A DNA stretch of 32,779 bases from Rodentolepis nana (lineage: Eukaryota; Platyhelminthes; Cestoda; Cyclophyllidea; Hymenolepididae). The DNA is taken from positions 1-32,779 of the forward strand of contig UZAE01012736.1 of NCBI GenBank assembly GCA_900617975.1. Reading direction: 5' to 3'. The notes beneath the pieces were generated by a model. The model saw only the letters and a program-made list of their open reading frames with translations. It was not told the origin of the DNA and ran no database searches. Shown here piece after piece: positions 25,201-31,618 of the stretch; within the stretch, counting starts at the first letter, position 1; the number at the start of each line of letters is the position of its first letter. Both the position numbers and the translations under genes were made by a program.

Positions 25201-28200
25201 TGGGGAAAATTTTTTTTTCAGTTTTCTTTATGAATGAGGTTACAAGTGTTTTAACTAGCAAAGGGCATTTTGATTGCCTAATTACTCACATTTTGGACTT
25301 TTCTATTCACAAGAAGTTAATTTACTATCTAATTGTTTAAGTAAGTTATGACTGGTCACCCGACCCGAGAGGTGTGAAAATCATTCGCCGCAACACTGCC
25401 TAGCAAAAAAAATTTTATGGGGGAGAACTAGCTGGTTTGTTTGAATTTGGTGCTCAATTTTTTGCGGTTATATGAACTTATCTTGCGCTAAAAGCTATCG
25501 AATACATGAAACCACTGGACCAAGTTTTTTTAATCTTTGGATTCCTTGTTTTCAGGCTTATTGACTTGCACCACTTTTTAACCGCTTGTTCCAGCGATTT
25601 CACGGTGTTTATGTATATTTAAACCGACCTTTTACTTAAACGCGCTTTTATATGCTAGCCCATGGGAAATCAAGATTATGGACACACCTGTTCTGTGCAT
25701 TGCGACTCATTTATTTCATTATTTGATCAAACTTATTGTGTGTGTTTCCTTAACCTTAAAAGCAGAGGTGAATGTTGCAAACTTACCCCCTCATGGGCCA
25801 TAGATTTTCTTTTATGCTTTAAGAGATTTCGTTTAATGACTTCAAGTGTGAATATTTATAACAAATGGTGGGCGTTTTGATGGTTATCATTAGCCCTTTA
25901 GTTGATTTCGGGCTTTACAGAAAGGAGGAGGAACATCAAAGTCACAAAACATAGAGAGAGAGAGAGAGAGGGGAGGAACAGTAGAGTTATTTACAGGTGT
26001 AAAAGAGTGACAGACACAAAAGTAGAGAAAAAGGGATAAGGTGAGGTGAGTACTGTGGAAGCGAAAATGGTGGAATATGGCATACAGTGGGGTCATGGTA
26101 GTTTGTAGTCAACTGCCATTTTATAGACTGTTTTACCCTATGAGTATACTTTGCCCAGAGTTCACAACCTGGAGCAAAGTCCGTCGCGCATCCTCCTAAG
26201 CGTGAATATGTGCGAAAAGAAATTGATAAGATTTGACGTCTTAGCGTCTAATTCCCCCGTCGCCTCTTGTTCATGGCTATTAATCTCTGTGGTCGGCTGT
26301 TCTAATTATACACACATAATTTTTCCTTCATTTCTATCAATAAAATAGGCCGAATTTTTAATTTAAATCTAATTCTTGTATTCCTTCAAGTCACAGGCTA
26401 TCAGATCCGCTAATGTCTTGGGTGGATGATTACACACTCTGGAGCAGATATCCTAAATGCTGTGGTATTGAAGCTAACAATCCATCTGTCTTCTGCGACC
26501 CCATTAAGAACTCAACCTGCAAAAGTTGTCCCCTTGTAAATGGTAGCCCCATCGGACAGCCATTCGACGATCTCATCCCCAGTTTCCTCGCTCGTATTCC
26601 TTCTGCTGATTGTCCATATGCGTAAGGATATGCTTTCATAATATCTTCCCATATCGCTCTTTTTTTGCCTGAGGCCTGTTACATCTTAGCTTAGTCTTCT
26701 GTATATGATGAGGTCAAGTTATACTTTTGTAACAATTTTTAAATAATATGCCTTTTGAAATGAAAGTTGAGCGTTGAAGAGCATATCTTTGAAGTGGATC
26801 GAATTATTCCCTTAGGACTTCAATAGTAGACATTAGTTACGATACCTCTCAGAGAATTTGTCGTCTGTACTCAAGCAACCTCCTGTAAGCGAAAGAACGC
26901 TCACAAAAGCCATGTGGGATGGATTAGCAGGGGAATGCAAGAACATATTTAAAGGGGGGGGGGGGTCAGTATTACAACAAATAATCAAACGACAGACATG
27001 GCGATTCAGGTTAAATAACTGCAAATTCTCCAGCCAAAGTTGATGAGTAATGAAACACTTCAGGAGACACAGCAGCTACTTCATAGCTCGTGAAGCACAT
27101 TGAAACATCAGATCAGTAATGCTTTAAGGTGCTTTTTTTACTTTTGAAGAGGCAAGGCTCAATATGGATCAGCAGTGGTCCTTTCACGCAATGCCAGTGA
27201 TGGTACTCCCCGCGTCCTCACTTCCCATTTCACTGTTCATCACACCGTTCTTCGCACCACCGAAGACTTTATTGAAGCCATTCGAAAATCCCGCGAATTG
27301 GCCGATGAGTTCGGTCCTCGGTGGGCGAAAGAGGACAAACTTGCTGGCGCTAATATGACCATGACGGACTCAATTTCTAAATTACTCTCGAAACCCAAAG
27401 GACCTCAACCAAATTCTGTATTCCCTTATAGGTAAACAAACTACTACAAACTGTGATGTGCATTGTTGGCGTATTGATTATTACGCATGTCTGCCTAATT
27501 AAAAGTCGCCAGTCAAAGTCCCGTCGATACGCATCTGTTTTACACCTAATGGGCACTCAGTGGTTATATCTGGCCAATATGAATTATGGCCAAATTCGTG
27601 CCTCTCCTCTATGTGGTTCTTTGTTATCCTCCCTCAAATCCCTATGTTTGTTGGAAAATGGGTCTCCCCAAAGATCCTAAGGAATTTTGCGAAACGTAAC
27701 TTGCGCTAAATAGTAATTCTTGAAAAAATCAAAATTAGAATAAATTTGTTTATCTCCTCGATTTTCAATGTTAATTGAATATCCATTGGAGTTTAGATTT
27801 AGTAAATACTTAATTGAGCTTCCACTCAATAAGTATGAGTTGAAATGAATACTGTGGCACAGAGTTAAACTATTTTCCCCGCCTTTACAATCACACCTTC
27901 ATATTCACATTCCAACACCACAATTTTTGTCCATTTCACCTGTCCTTACGAGTGGCATCACTGAGACAAACCACTCAACTCAAATTCGTACGAGTTACAG
28001 GTGCGTAAGTGACCATTCAATGGACTTAGACAATAAACAAATCGAAGGCTTTAAACAAATGAAAAATTGGTCGTTCATGCGGACGATTTTACTAGCATTT
28101 CTCTTGTAAATAACGATGCATTTAACGGTTCTAAAGTTCTTTTTTCCCCTTCATTTTAGCGTATTCTACGTCTTTTATGAGCAATACTTGAATATTGTAA

Positions 28201-29500
28201 ATGAGACACTCATTCAGGTGACTCTGGGATTGACCTCAGTATCCATTATTACTTGGGTTATGTTGGGTCTGGATGTGGTCGCCACTTTGAATGTAGTGGT
28301 TGGTGTGGGCTCTATTGTTCTCTCTGTAGCCGCGATGATGGGACTCTGGAATATCTCTCTCAATGCCATTTCCCTGGTCAACCTTGTTGTGGTGAGTTCC
28401 TGTGATCTCTCTCTCTCTCTCTTTGAATACCCAGTCTGCTATTTGACTACTTTGCTAAATTGTAATCAATTTCATTTTATAGTGCATTGGGATATCAGTC
28501 GAATTCTGTGCCCATATTGTCCGTTCCTTCGCCATTAGCACAAAAGCGACCCGCGTGGAAAGGTCTTTGGATGCGCTCTCTGAAATGGGCAGCTCGGTAA
28601 GCGTTCTATTGATTTAAAGAATATGTTTTTTCGGTCAATAATAAATTCGTTCACGCACATATCTCTATTTAGGTACTTCGAGGTATCACTCTAACCAAGT
28701 TTGGCGGTATCGTGGTGCTGGGCTTCGCCAAATCACGACTCTTCCAGGTGTTCTACTTCAGAATGTACCTTTGTATGGTACTTTTTGGAGCAGTGGTTGG
28801 CATTATATTTTTGCCGGTTCAGCTCAGCTATTTCGGCAAGTTTTTCCTTTTCATTGTCAATACTTTTATTTATTATCCAAACAAAAGGTTTGTGTTTTTT
28901 ATTTTATTTTGCCCCACATAGTTGTCCAGTGTCACATGCTGGTCAAGAGAGTTAATTATTGTCTCTTTTCGTCCAAATAGCGTTTAGAAATCACTTTACG
29001 TATCTGCCTTGGTGGAATCGACACCTTTTGTCTCATTGCTTAACACTCTCGAGCATCTTATAGACATTTTAAAAGATTAGCCACCCAGTATGTTGCTCTT
29101 GTTTGGAATGCTGTCAATGTGCTGAATGCAATAAAAAATGTTTTACTAATTGGAGAATCATCGATCCATAGTCAAGGCATATCGCTTTTTAGCTGAAATT
29201 AGGTAAAATAATGGTTGAAGGAAGCTTCTTAAATAATCCAACTTGATGTTGTTTTGAGGGTGTTTTCATCCCAAAAGACATGACTGTGTGTAATAGTTGT
29301 AAAACTTTTCAAAATGGAAGATAATGATAGGGGTCTGTTTGTCTTCTGGATGCAAAGAAAATCCGCCTATTGTAAAGTGCCAATCCCAATTTTATTATCT
29401 AGGTCCAAAACTCAATCGAGCCATGCTGTACAAACTGAAGCGGCCAGTCACTGGAGGAAGCATTCGGCGCAACTCCCACCGAGGTGCTCGCCACGCATAA
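945..29500 (+). CDS. NPC1: NPC1 homologue (intracellular cholesterol transporter), 3' part, 16 exons
   Basis: Spliced coding region: join 945-1053, 1122-1292, 2797-2935, 4653-4825, 6641-6769, 8393-8641, 9631-9868, 13533-13660, 22327-22450, 23586-23952, 26397-26621, 27150-27431, 28160-28391, 28483-28596, 28673-28835, 29403-29500. It gives 979 residues plus a stop; the 5' end is missing. NPC1 is a late-endosome/lysosome membrane protein that takes cholesterol from NPC2 and exports it. Seen in order (numbered from the first full codon): middle lumenal domain to about 205, sterol-sensing domain about 205-445 with [14 protein letters not shown], cytosolic linker 446-487, TM8, cysteine-rich lumenal domain about 520-785, TM9-TM13, and a short basic tail. 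Every exon aligns in order with the vertebrate NPC1 family, and all intron phases agree. The acidic residues of GVDN and ISVEF, both in membrane helices and conserved in NPC1, are retained. Differences from vertebrate NPC1 are a charged loop insertion of about 60 residues in the sterol-sensing domain, a longer second lumenal domain and no C-terminal dileucine. Patched and NPC1L1 share the fold, but the motifs fit NPC1 best. Confidence 0.96.
1122..1292 (+). CDS. NPC1: NPC1 exon, middle lumenal domain (LSDICFKPL motif)
   Basis: Fifty-seven codons in phase 0 to phase 0, starting VHDLQ after a CCCTTCAG acceptor. [11 protein letters not shown] and [13 protein letters not shown] correspond to the LQDICLAPLSP and LNYFQNSHSVLD regions of vertebrate NPC1. 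The donor is GTGAGT. The preceding intron (1054-1121) is only 68 bp, against more than 500 bp for most introns of this gene. Confidence 0.93.
1293..2796 (+). other. NPC1 intron with a G-quadruplex-like tract
   Basis: About 1.5 kb of AT-rich intron. No exon-like match was found. A G-rich tract at 2419-2473 is listed separately. The acceptor is TTTTTTTTATCTGCCAG. Confidence 0.8.
2420..2473 (+). other. G-rich tract with G-quadruplex potential
   Basis: The first 22 bases contain four runs of three or more G separated by loops of 1-4 bases (GGGG, GGGGG, GGG, GGGG), which satisfies the classical G4 motif. More runs follow at 2459-2473. It lies on the non-template strand of NPC1, so a quadruplex could form in the transcript. 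Confidence 0.6.
2797..2935 (+). CDS. NPC1: NPC1 exon, middle lumenal domain with lumenal cysteines
   Basis: The exon encodes [14 protein letters not shown], then a cysteine-containing segment ending [13 protein letters not shown] and GNVVFGGIK. These align with the FLYCVRAP and CLGTFGGPVFPWLVLGG parts of vertebrate NPC1, keeping the paired cysteines. Incoming phase is 0. It ends in phase 1, leaving a G that completes an Asp codon with the next exon. The donor is GTAATT. Confidence 0.92.
3422..3446. repeat. (TCAT)n microsatellite, tail of R1
   Basis: About six perfect TCAT units sit directly beside the conserved edge (ATATCAAATGGCAGG) of repeat R1. Other copies have TTTATTTA or similar at the same place, so this is read as the element's variable simple-repeat tail. 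Confidence 0.8.
3533..3699 (-). repeat. Tandem 38-bp module A, four copies, inside R1
   Basis: Units at 3533-3570, 3575-3612, 3615-3652 and 3662-3699 share the core ATATGACATACAGTGGGG, followed by TAGTTTGAAG. Spacers of 2-9 bases separate them. The first unit has TCATGG where the next three have TGATGG, so the last three probably expanded from one variant. Confidence 0.9.
3700..3982 (-). repeat. Modules B (three copies) and C (four copies) inside R1
   Basis: Module B (core AACTGCCGGTTAATAGA followed by a T run and GCCGTATG) occurs at about 3700, 3743 and 3822. Module C (core CAGGGTGCACCACGTGGAGG followed by TAAGTCT) occurs at 3786-3820, 3866-3900, 3905-3940 and about 3947-3982. The order on + is B B C B C C C. 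Three of the four C units contain the palindrome CACGTG; the first has CGCGTG instead. Confidence 0.88.
4653..4825 (+). CDS. NPC1: NPC1 exon, end of middle lumenal domain
   Basis: The two leading bases complete the Asp of [16 protein letters not shown], which matches DDQNYNNATALVITFPV of vertebrate NPC1. [16 protein letters not shown] then matches RAQAWEKEFINFVKNY, and IIVSFAAE matches LTISFTAE. The acceptor is TTTTTTCCTCCATTCAG, the donor GTACGT. It leaves in phase 0. Confidence 0.95.
4826..6640 (+). other. NPC1 intron with AT/TTTA microsatellite
   Basis: A 1.8 kb intron. It holds an (AT)n run at 5162-5194 running into (TTTA)n to about 5212, and a short C-rich tract near 5346-5358. Small open frames at 5837-6378 on either strand match nothing I recognise. 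Confidence 0.8.
5162..5212. repeat. (AT)n followed by (TTTA)n
   Basis: About sixteen AT units run straight into about five TTTA units, a compound microsatellite. Confidence 0.93.
6641..6769 (+). CDS. NPC1: NPC1 exon, TM3, start of sterol-sensing domain
   Basis: Forty-three codons in phase 0. [15 protein letters not shown] aligns with RSIEDELNRESDSDV. A membrane helix follows ([20 protein letters not shown]), the first of the five sterol-sensing-domain helices, and the exon ends in a cytosolic NYRSMRTFL. The donor is GTAAGT. Confidence 0.96.
6770..8392 (+). other. NPC1 intron, no recognised content
   Basis: A 1.6 kb AT-rich intron. I see no repeat of the R family, no RNA gene and no protein match. 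It ends in a long pyrimidine tract (T9 CTCCCATCCTTCTAG). Confidence 0.8.
8393..8641 (+). CDS. NPC1: NPC1 exon, sterol-sensing domain TM4-TM5 and acidic loop
   Basis: Eighty-three codons in phase 0. [16 protein letters not shown] and the following helix match the vertebrate DSKVSLGIAGILIVL region (TM4). [19 protein letters not shown] (TM5) is almost identical to the vertebrate core and keeps the Pro of IPFL at the sterol tunnel and the Asp of GVDN. After IMVQ the sequence leaves the family pattern: 12 of 21 residues from HEQEE to DDDQ are acidic. The donor (CAG then GTTTGC) is weaker than the others in this gene, but the phase fits and the next exon continues the acidic run. Confidence 0.95.
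8642..9630 (+). other. NPC1 intron, no recognised content
   Basis: A 1.0 kb intron splitting the acidic loop. No repeat copy or RNA gene seen. The acceptor is TTTTTTCTTTTAAG. Confidence 0.8.
9631..9868 (+). CDS. NPC1: NPC1 exon, charged loop insertion and TM6 start
   Basis: Begins with an acidic stretch ([16 protein letters not shown]), then GPCMSGSC with two cysteines five residues apart, then a basic cluster ([10 protein letters not shown]). The family pattern returns at [20 protein letters not shown] and SVAFFCG, matching LGRVLGEVAPSMFLSSFSE. With the end of the previous exon, 87 residues separate IMVQ from GPSMF, where vertebrate NPC1 has about 25. The loop faces the cytosol in the family topology. 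The exon ends in phase 1 before GTACGC. Confidence 0.95.
10245..10292 (+). repeat. Poly(G) homopolymer tract
   Basis: Forty-eight consecutive positions are G apart from one N at 10252. It is preceded by a G/T-rich lead with several G runs from 10216. True length is uncertain because such tracts are hard to sequence and assemble. Confidence 0.9.
10453..10526 (-). other. tRNA-derived sequence (degenerate tRNA-Arg-like or SINE head)
   Basis: Read on the minus strand, about 74 bases look like a decayed tRNA. GTGGGTTCGAAGCC is a good B box in the right place, and the T stem can form (GTGGG with CCTAT, using two G-U pairs). ACTTCTTAAT resembles an Arg(UCU) anticodon loop, and the ends CGCGT and GGCGCG can pair in part. 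The anticodon stem is poor and the TCT sits several bases too far 3', so it is not an intact tRNA gene. The closest analogue I recognise is tRNA-Arg. A TTTT occurs about 15 bases downstream. Confidence 0.35.
11548..11572. repeat. (GT)n microsatellite
   Basis: About twelve uninterrupted GT units. Confidence 0.95.
13533..13660 (+). CDS. NPC1: NPC1 exon, end of sterol-sensing domain (TM6-TM7)
   Basis: The two leading bases complete the Gly of [17 protein letters not shown], matching [37 protein letters not shown] is the last helix of the sterol-sensing domain. The exon ends LDAKRME, against LDIKRQE in vertebrates, in phase 0 before GTAAGT. Confidence 0.96.
17415..17890 (-). mobile_element. Dispersed SINE-like retroposon, copy R2
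   Basis: Flanked by a 10-bp direct repeat with one mismatch (TTGAGATAAT 17405-17414, TTGAAATAAT 17891-17900). It matches the family from the T-rich tail (TTATTTATCCGTTTATATC) to the TAAGTCTATCGCGCACCCCC edge. A 36-bp module near its tail end (TATCATTAGCC through GGGCTTCACAG) occurs three times, at 17456-17491, 17498-17533 and 17591-17626, where other copies have one. A G10 run lies at 17661. Confidence 0.65.
17456..17626 (-). repeat. Triplicated 36-bp module inside R2
   Basis: Three near-identical copies of the module starting TATCATTAGCC and ending GGGCTTCACAG. The second has CATTTAGCTG where the others have CTTTAGTTG. The last two are separated by 57 bases of other element sequence. Confidence 0.9.
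18061..18180 (+). mobile_element. tRNA-derived SINE-like head
   Basis: TGGTAAAGTGG (18066-18076) fits the RNA polymerase III A box, and GAGTTTGAGCCCCG (18147-18160) fits the B box. TTAACTCGGCTCACCTG between them resembles the D arm and anticodon arm seen in many tRNA-derived SINEs. The A-to-B distance is about 30 bases longer than in a tRNA, which suggests an insertion or a rearranged head. No second copy was noticed in the window, and no flanking duplication was identified. Confidence 0.35.
18688..18728. repeat. Perfect 12-bp inverted repeat
   Basis: AAAGATTTGACT (18688-18699) and AGTCAAATCTTT (18717-18728) are exact reverse complements with a 17-base loop, so a hairpin could form in DNA or RNA. 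Confidence 0.8.
20764..20784. repeat. (GA)n microsatellite
   Basis: About ten AG/GA units without interruption. Confidence 0.9.
21774..22163. other. Assembly gap (390 N) after a G run
   Basis: 390 undetermined bases. The last known bases are an 11-G run (21763-21773) after a G/A-rich stretch, so the gap probably reflects sequencing failure at a homopolymer. Open frames spanning it are artefacts. Confidence 0.98.
22327..22450 (+). CDS. NPC1: NPC1 exon, cytosolic linker after sterol-sensing domain
   Basis: [11 protein letters not shown] matches KNRLDIFCCVRG of vertebrate NPC1. The remainder is a low-similarity cytosolic linker: acidic ([10 protein letters not shown]), then basic (RNRRKSK). 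SLSDEEEE contains a casein-kinase-2-type site, known only as a motif. The exon ends in phase 1 with A, which joins GA of the next exon to give Arg. The acceptor is TTTTTTGTTTTATTTAG and the donor GTGAGT. Confidence 0.93.
22451..23585 (+). other. NPC1 intron with an 11-bp inverted repeat
   Basis: A 1.1 kb intron. GATTGAGGCTA (22920-22930) and TAGCCTCAATC (22950-22960) are exact inverted repeats around a 19-base loop. Nothing else recognised. Confidence 0.75.
23586..23952 (+). CDS. NPC1: NPC1 exon, TM8 and start of cysteine-rich lumenal domain
   Basis: The longest exon. [21 protein letters not shown] leads into TM8 ([17 protein letters not shown]). [19 protein letters not shown] matches [34 protein letters not shown] matches [31 protein letters not shown] keeps the cysteine pair of QNMVCGGMGCNNDSLV. 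Phase 2 at the donor GTAAGC, leaving GA for the Glu completed in the next exon. Confidence 0.97.
23953..26396 (+). other. NPC1 intron hosting dispersed repeat copy R3
   Basis: A 2.4 kb intron with copy R3 (25856-26197) near its 3' end. No other recognised content. The acceptor used is TTCCTTCAAGTCACAG. Confidence 0.8.
25856..26197 (-). mobile_element. Dispersed SINE-like retroposon, copy R3
   Basis: Flanked by a 12-bp direct repeat with one mismatch (AAGTGTGAATAT 25844-25855, AAGCGTGAATAT 26198-26209). The element runs from TTATAACAAATGG to the GTCGCGCATCCTCCT edge, has single copies of all modules and carries an internal (GA)n run near 25951-25970. The head is the most diverged of the five: the AGGTAAGTCT seen in other copies is AGCAAAGTCC here. 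A 68-codon minus-strand frame covers part of it but is not kept in other copies. Confidence 0.65.
26397..26621 (+). CDS. NPC1: NPC1 exon, cysteine-rich lumenal domain
   Basis: The first base completes Glu, followed by [15 protein letters not shown] (vertebrate APSSWIDDYFDW). KCCGIE, VFCDP and STCKSCPL place cysteines as in CCRVD, QFCNA and [26 protein letters not shown] corresponds to FLPMFLSDNPNPKCGKG. NST is an N-glycosylation sequon. It ends in phase 2 (GC) before GTAAGG. The ATG at 26413 is internal. Confidence 0.95.
26622..27149 (+). other. NPC1 intron with G12 run
   Basis: A 528-bp intron with a 12-G run at 26954-26965. Short overlapping frames on both strands match nothing known. Confidence 0.8.
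27150..27431 (+). CDS. NPC1: NPC1 exon, end of cysteine-rich lumenal domain
   Basis: The A at 27150 completes Ala, then [18 protein letters not shown] matches the GKGGHAAYSSAVNIL region. [25 protein letters not shown] matches [24 protein letters not shown]. The segment from DEFGPRW to GPQPNS is about 20 residues longer than in vertebrates. Sequons NAS and NMT are present. The end VFPY with split AG|C (Ser) fits VFPYSV. The donor is GTAAAC. Confidence 0.95.
27432..28159 (+). other. NPC1 intron with a short inverted repeat
   Basis: A 728-bp intron. ATACTTAATTGAG (27806-27818) and CTCAATAAGTAT (27825-27836) form an inverted repeat with one bulged base and a 6-base loop. No other recognised content. 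Confidence 0.75.
28160..28391 (+). CDS. NPC1: NPC1 exon, TM9-TM11
   Basis: C completes Ser, then [17 protein letters not shown] closely matches [17 protein letters not shown]. Helices follow: [19 protein letters not shown], then a Val/Gly-rich helix ending [21 protein letters not shown] matches ISLNAVSLVNLVM. Phase 0 at GTGAGT. The ORF starting 28116 includes intron sequence. Confidence 0.97.
28483..28596 (+). CDS. NPC1: NPC1 exon, [12 protein letters not shown] segment
   Basis: Thirty-eight codons. [19 protein letters not shown] matches [34 protein letters not shown] matches SRVERAEEALAHMGSS. The Glu of ISVEF, a conserved membrane acidic residue paired with the GVDN Asp in RND-fold transporters, is kept. 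Flanking introns are only 91 and 76 bp. Donor GTAAGC. Confidence 0.97.
28673..28835 (+). CDS. NPC1: NPC1 exon, TM12-TM13, with GC splice donor
   Basis: [20 protein letters not shown] matches [20 protein letters not shown], then [17 protein letters not shown] and [11 protein letters not shown]. The family continues LSYxGP. That is restored only if the exon stops at 28835 and splices from GCAAGT (28836-28841) to the acceptor at 29401-29402, giving Gly from G|GT followed by PKLNRAM. Reading on through the intron instead gives 28 unrelated residues and a stop at 28919-28921. Confidence 0.93.
28836..29402 (+). other. NPC1 last intron, GC-AG type, with possible alternative poly(A)
   Basis: It begins GCAAGT and ends TTATTATCTAG. 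It contains an in-frame stop at 28919-28921 and an AATAAA hexamer at 29130-29135 followed by a T-rich stretch, so retention would give a complete alternative last exon. Confidence 0.7.
29130..29135 (+). promoter_or_regulatory. AATAAA, possible intronic poly(A) signal
   Basis: A perfect hexamer followed within 12 bases by TGTTTTACT. It would serve only a transcript that retains the last intron; use is unproven. Confidence 0.25.
29403..29500 (+). CDS. NPC1: NPC1 terminal exon, basic C-terminal tail and stop
   Basis: GT completes Gly, then [14 protein letters not shown] and a tail of Arg, Ser, His and Gly residues ending GARHA before TAA (29498-29500). PKLNRA aligns with PSVNKA of vertebrate NPC1. 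The vertebrate C-terminus ends in an acidic dileucine signal for lysosomal sorting; nothing like it is present here. The alternative frame through this region is open longer (to about 29640) but would break the LSYxGP match. Confidence 0.9.
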
Positions 29501-29741
29501 TCCGACGCATACGTCACCGTCATCATTATTCCTTTTCGTCTCCTGTCTTCCACAGACCCAGACCTCACCACTTCTTTAGTTTATCCTTTCATTTACTTTC
29601 ATCCAATCATTTTCTCCTCTTTTTTTTAACTTCAGCAGATTAAGCCAATGCGATTAGGTACTGATCTCCCCCTCTCTTCCTCTCTACGTCTCCCTTTCTG
29701 TTTCTCATGCGCCTCAGTCTGGAATGAAAAAATAGATGTTG

Positions 29742-29823
29742 AATATATATATATATATATATATAATATCATCATTGAGAAGCCGCTAGTTTCCTACAAT
29801 CACCCCCCCCCCCCCCCCCCCCC
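29742..29823. repeat. (AT)n and poly(C) simple repeats
   Basis: An (AT)n run of about 23 bases and, 40 bases later, 21 uninterrupted C. This is the only C run of ten or more on this strand in the window. Confidence 0.9.
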
Positions 29824-29958
29824 TCCTCTCGTATTATTATTATCATTTCACACACAGTAGTACAAAAAACAAGGTCAATTTGCTTCTTTTTTTTCTCCCC
29901 TCCCACCCCCCGCCCCTCCTCCTCCCCCCGGATGAATAATTTTCTTTCTTTTCATAAA

Positions 29959-29964
29959 AATAAA
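29959..29964 (+). terminator. AATAAA poly(A) signal of NPC1 (candidate)
   Basis: First canonical hexamer after the stop codon, with a GU-rich stretch about 50 bases downstream. Confidence 0.45.
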
Positions 29965-30638
29965 AACTGCAGAAACGCTTTTTTCTCTCCTGCCTCGCCT
30001 GCCTTCCTGCCTCTGTGTGTCTTAAAATGCACAAATTGATGTCATTCTTTAATTGTAATAAGATCTTCATGTGTAAGCGCCTAATTCCTAATCGCTGTAT
30101 GTAATTTTTTCGTGAAGCGTGCTCCACTTCGGTGAACTGTGTCAACATCATCGGAAACTTCTCGGACTCATCTTCATGTGTATGTTTTTTTGTGCATACG
30201 TATATATGCGTCTATTTGGGTCTTTTTTGAAAATATATGCGTAACTATATTAGAAGCAAGCTCTACTTGTTATTTTTGTTTGTTTCCTCATCAGGTTCTG
30301 ACATAATAGCAAAAAGAGGAAAAGGTGGGGCGAGAGTCTGGAAGGTGGGAGAATCCTCGTTTACTTGTTGGGAAGTAGGTGCAAAGGCTTAAAAGACGCC
30401 AGAGAGAGAGAGAGAGATCACTTAACTTGATCAGATCTTAGTGTTCTGTGGTAACAGGGACTGTTTAGACAGGCAAAGGAGATACAAAACAGGAAAAGTG
30501 ATTCACCTCGCCTTCGTGGAAGTTTAGTGCTACGACATTAAATTTTGTCCTTTATTTGAAATTATTTTCAGAATTCTAACAACAGGGGCAACAAGAATGG
30601 TCGACGAAGTTCATTTCATGAGGTCTAGTGTAGTAGTG

Positions 30639-30988
30639 GAGGGGGGGGGGGGTTGTTATATATCAAATGATAGGCTTTGTGGTAGTTATCATTAGTCCTT
30701 TAGTTGACCTCGGGTTTAACGAAGGGGAGGAGCATCAAAGTCAAAAAACGTAGAGAGGGGGGAAGGAACAGAAGAGTTATTCACAGATGTAAAAGAGATT
30801 GACAGACACAAAGGTAGAGAAAAAGGGTGAGGTGAGTACTATGGAAGTGAAAATGGTGGAATATGACATACAGTGGGTTCGTGGTAGTTTAAAGTTAACT
30901 ACCGGATTGTAGACTTTTTGGCGTTTAAGTATACGTTGCCAGAGTGCACCACGTGGAGGTAAATCTCTCGCACACTCCCCCCCCCCTC
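30639..30988 (-). mobile_element. Dispersed SINE-like retroposon, copy R4
   Basis: Flanked by a 10-bp direct repeat with one mismatch (TGTAGTAGTG 30629-30638, TGTAGAAGTG 30989-30998). It has single copies of all modules. Its ends are GAGGGGGGGGGGGG (30639-30652) and CCCCCCCCCTC (30978-30988), which are reverse complements. No other copy has the G end. It keeps CACGTGGAGG followed by TAAATCT in the head. Confidence 0.65.
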
Positions 30989-31618
30989 TGTAGAAGTGAT
31001 AACTTTCTAAAACTCACTATTTCAGATGACCAATCTTATCCTTTTGACATTCCCTATTTATTGTATTTACTTTCATTAATTTCCCTAATTAAAACTCTAA
31101 ATAACTACATTTTACTCAAGAGGGCCCTTCATTACCTTGTTACGTATACAATCATAGCACCAAATCTACAACTGACTTACTACTTCCAAGTATACTTTCA
31201 TGGGTGCTCGAAATGGAAGACTCCACTTATTGAAGCCCAAGGTTTTGGTTACCATCTGATAATTTATGACATATGCTCACTTTGCTTCAGTGAACGCTTA
31301 TTTTTTAAAGCAAAAAATAGAATAATTTTAAACAGTGCTTGCTGATGAAGGTTGTAAATGATAAAGCAAATTATTCTAATCTATTGGCATGTTTTAATTC
31401 ATTCAAAATCAGAAATCGATAGAAGGTAATGGAGGTTACTGAACATTTGGTTTGAAGGTGCAGTGGACTTAATATTTATCTCGAATGTTTTTAAATTCAA
31501 ATAGGAGTTGGGTAGGTTTGAGTACCTTGAAATTGGTAACTACCCTCGGATGAAATGACAAGATACGTAAGGTCAAACCAAAGCGTACTTTGATGCCTTT
31601 TCTATCCATCTCTGCAAA

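Larger units (their letters stand above)
29501..29985 (+). other. NPC1 3' UTR (inferred)
   Basis: The first downstream AATAAA is at 29959-29964, followed by TGTGTGTCTT at 30014-30023, a GU-rich element at a fitting distance. The UTR would then be about 480 bases. It holds an (AT)n run at 29742-29764 and a C21 run at 29803-29823. Confidence 0.5.

Noticed and set aside
29314..29643. Longer + frame over the terminal exon
   Set aside because: Overlaps the NPC1 last exon in another frame. Using it would break the conserved LSYxGP motif.
30944..31345. 133-codon + frame downstream of NPC1
   Set aside because: Starts within repeat R4. Its composition is that of AT-rich DNA and no motif is recognised.
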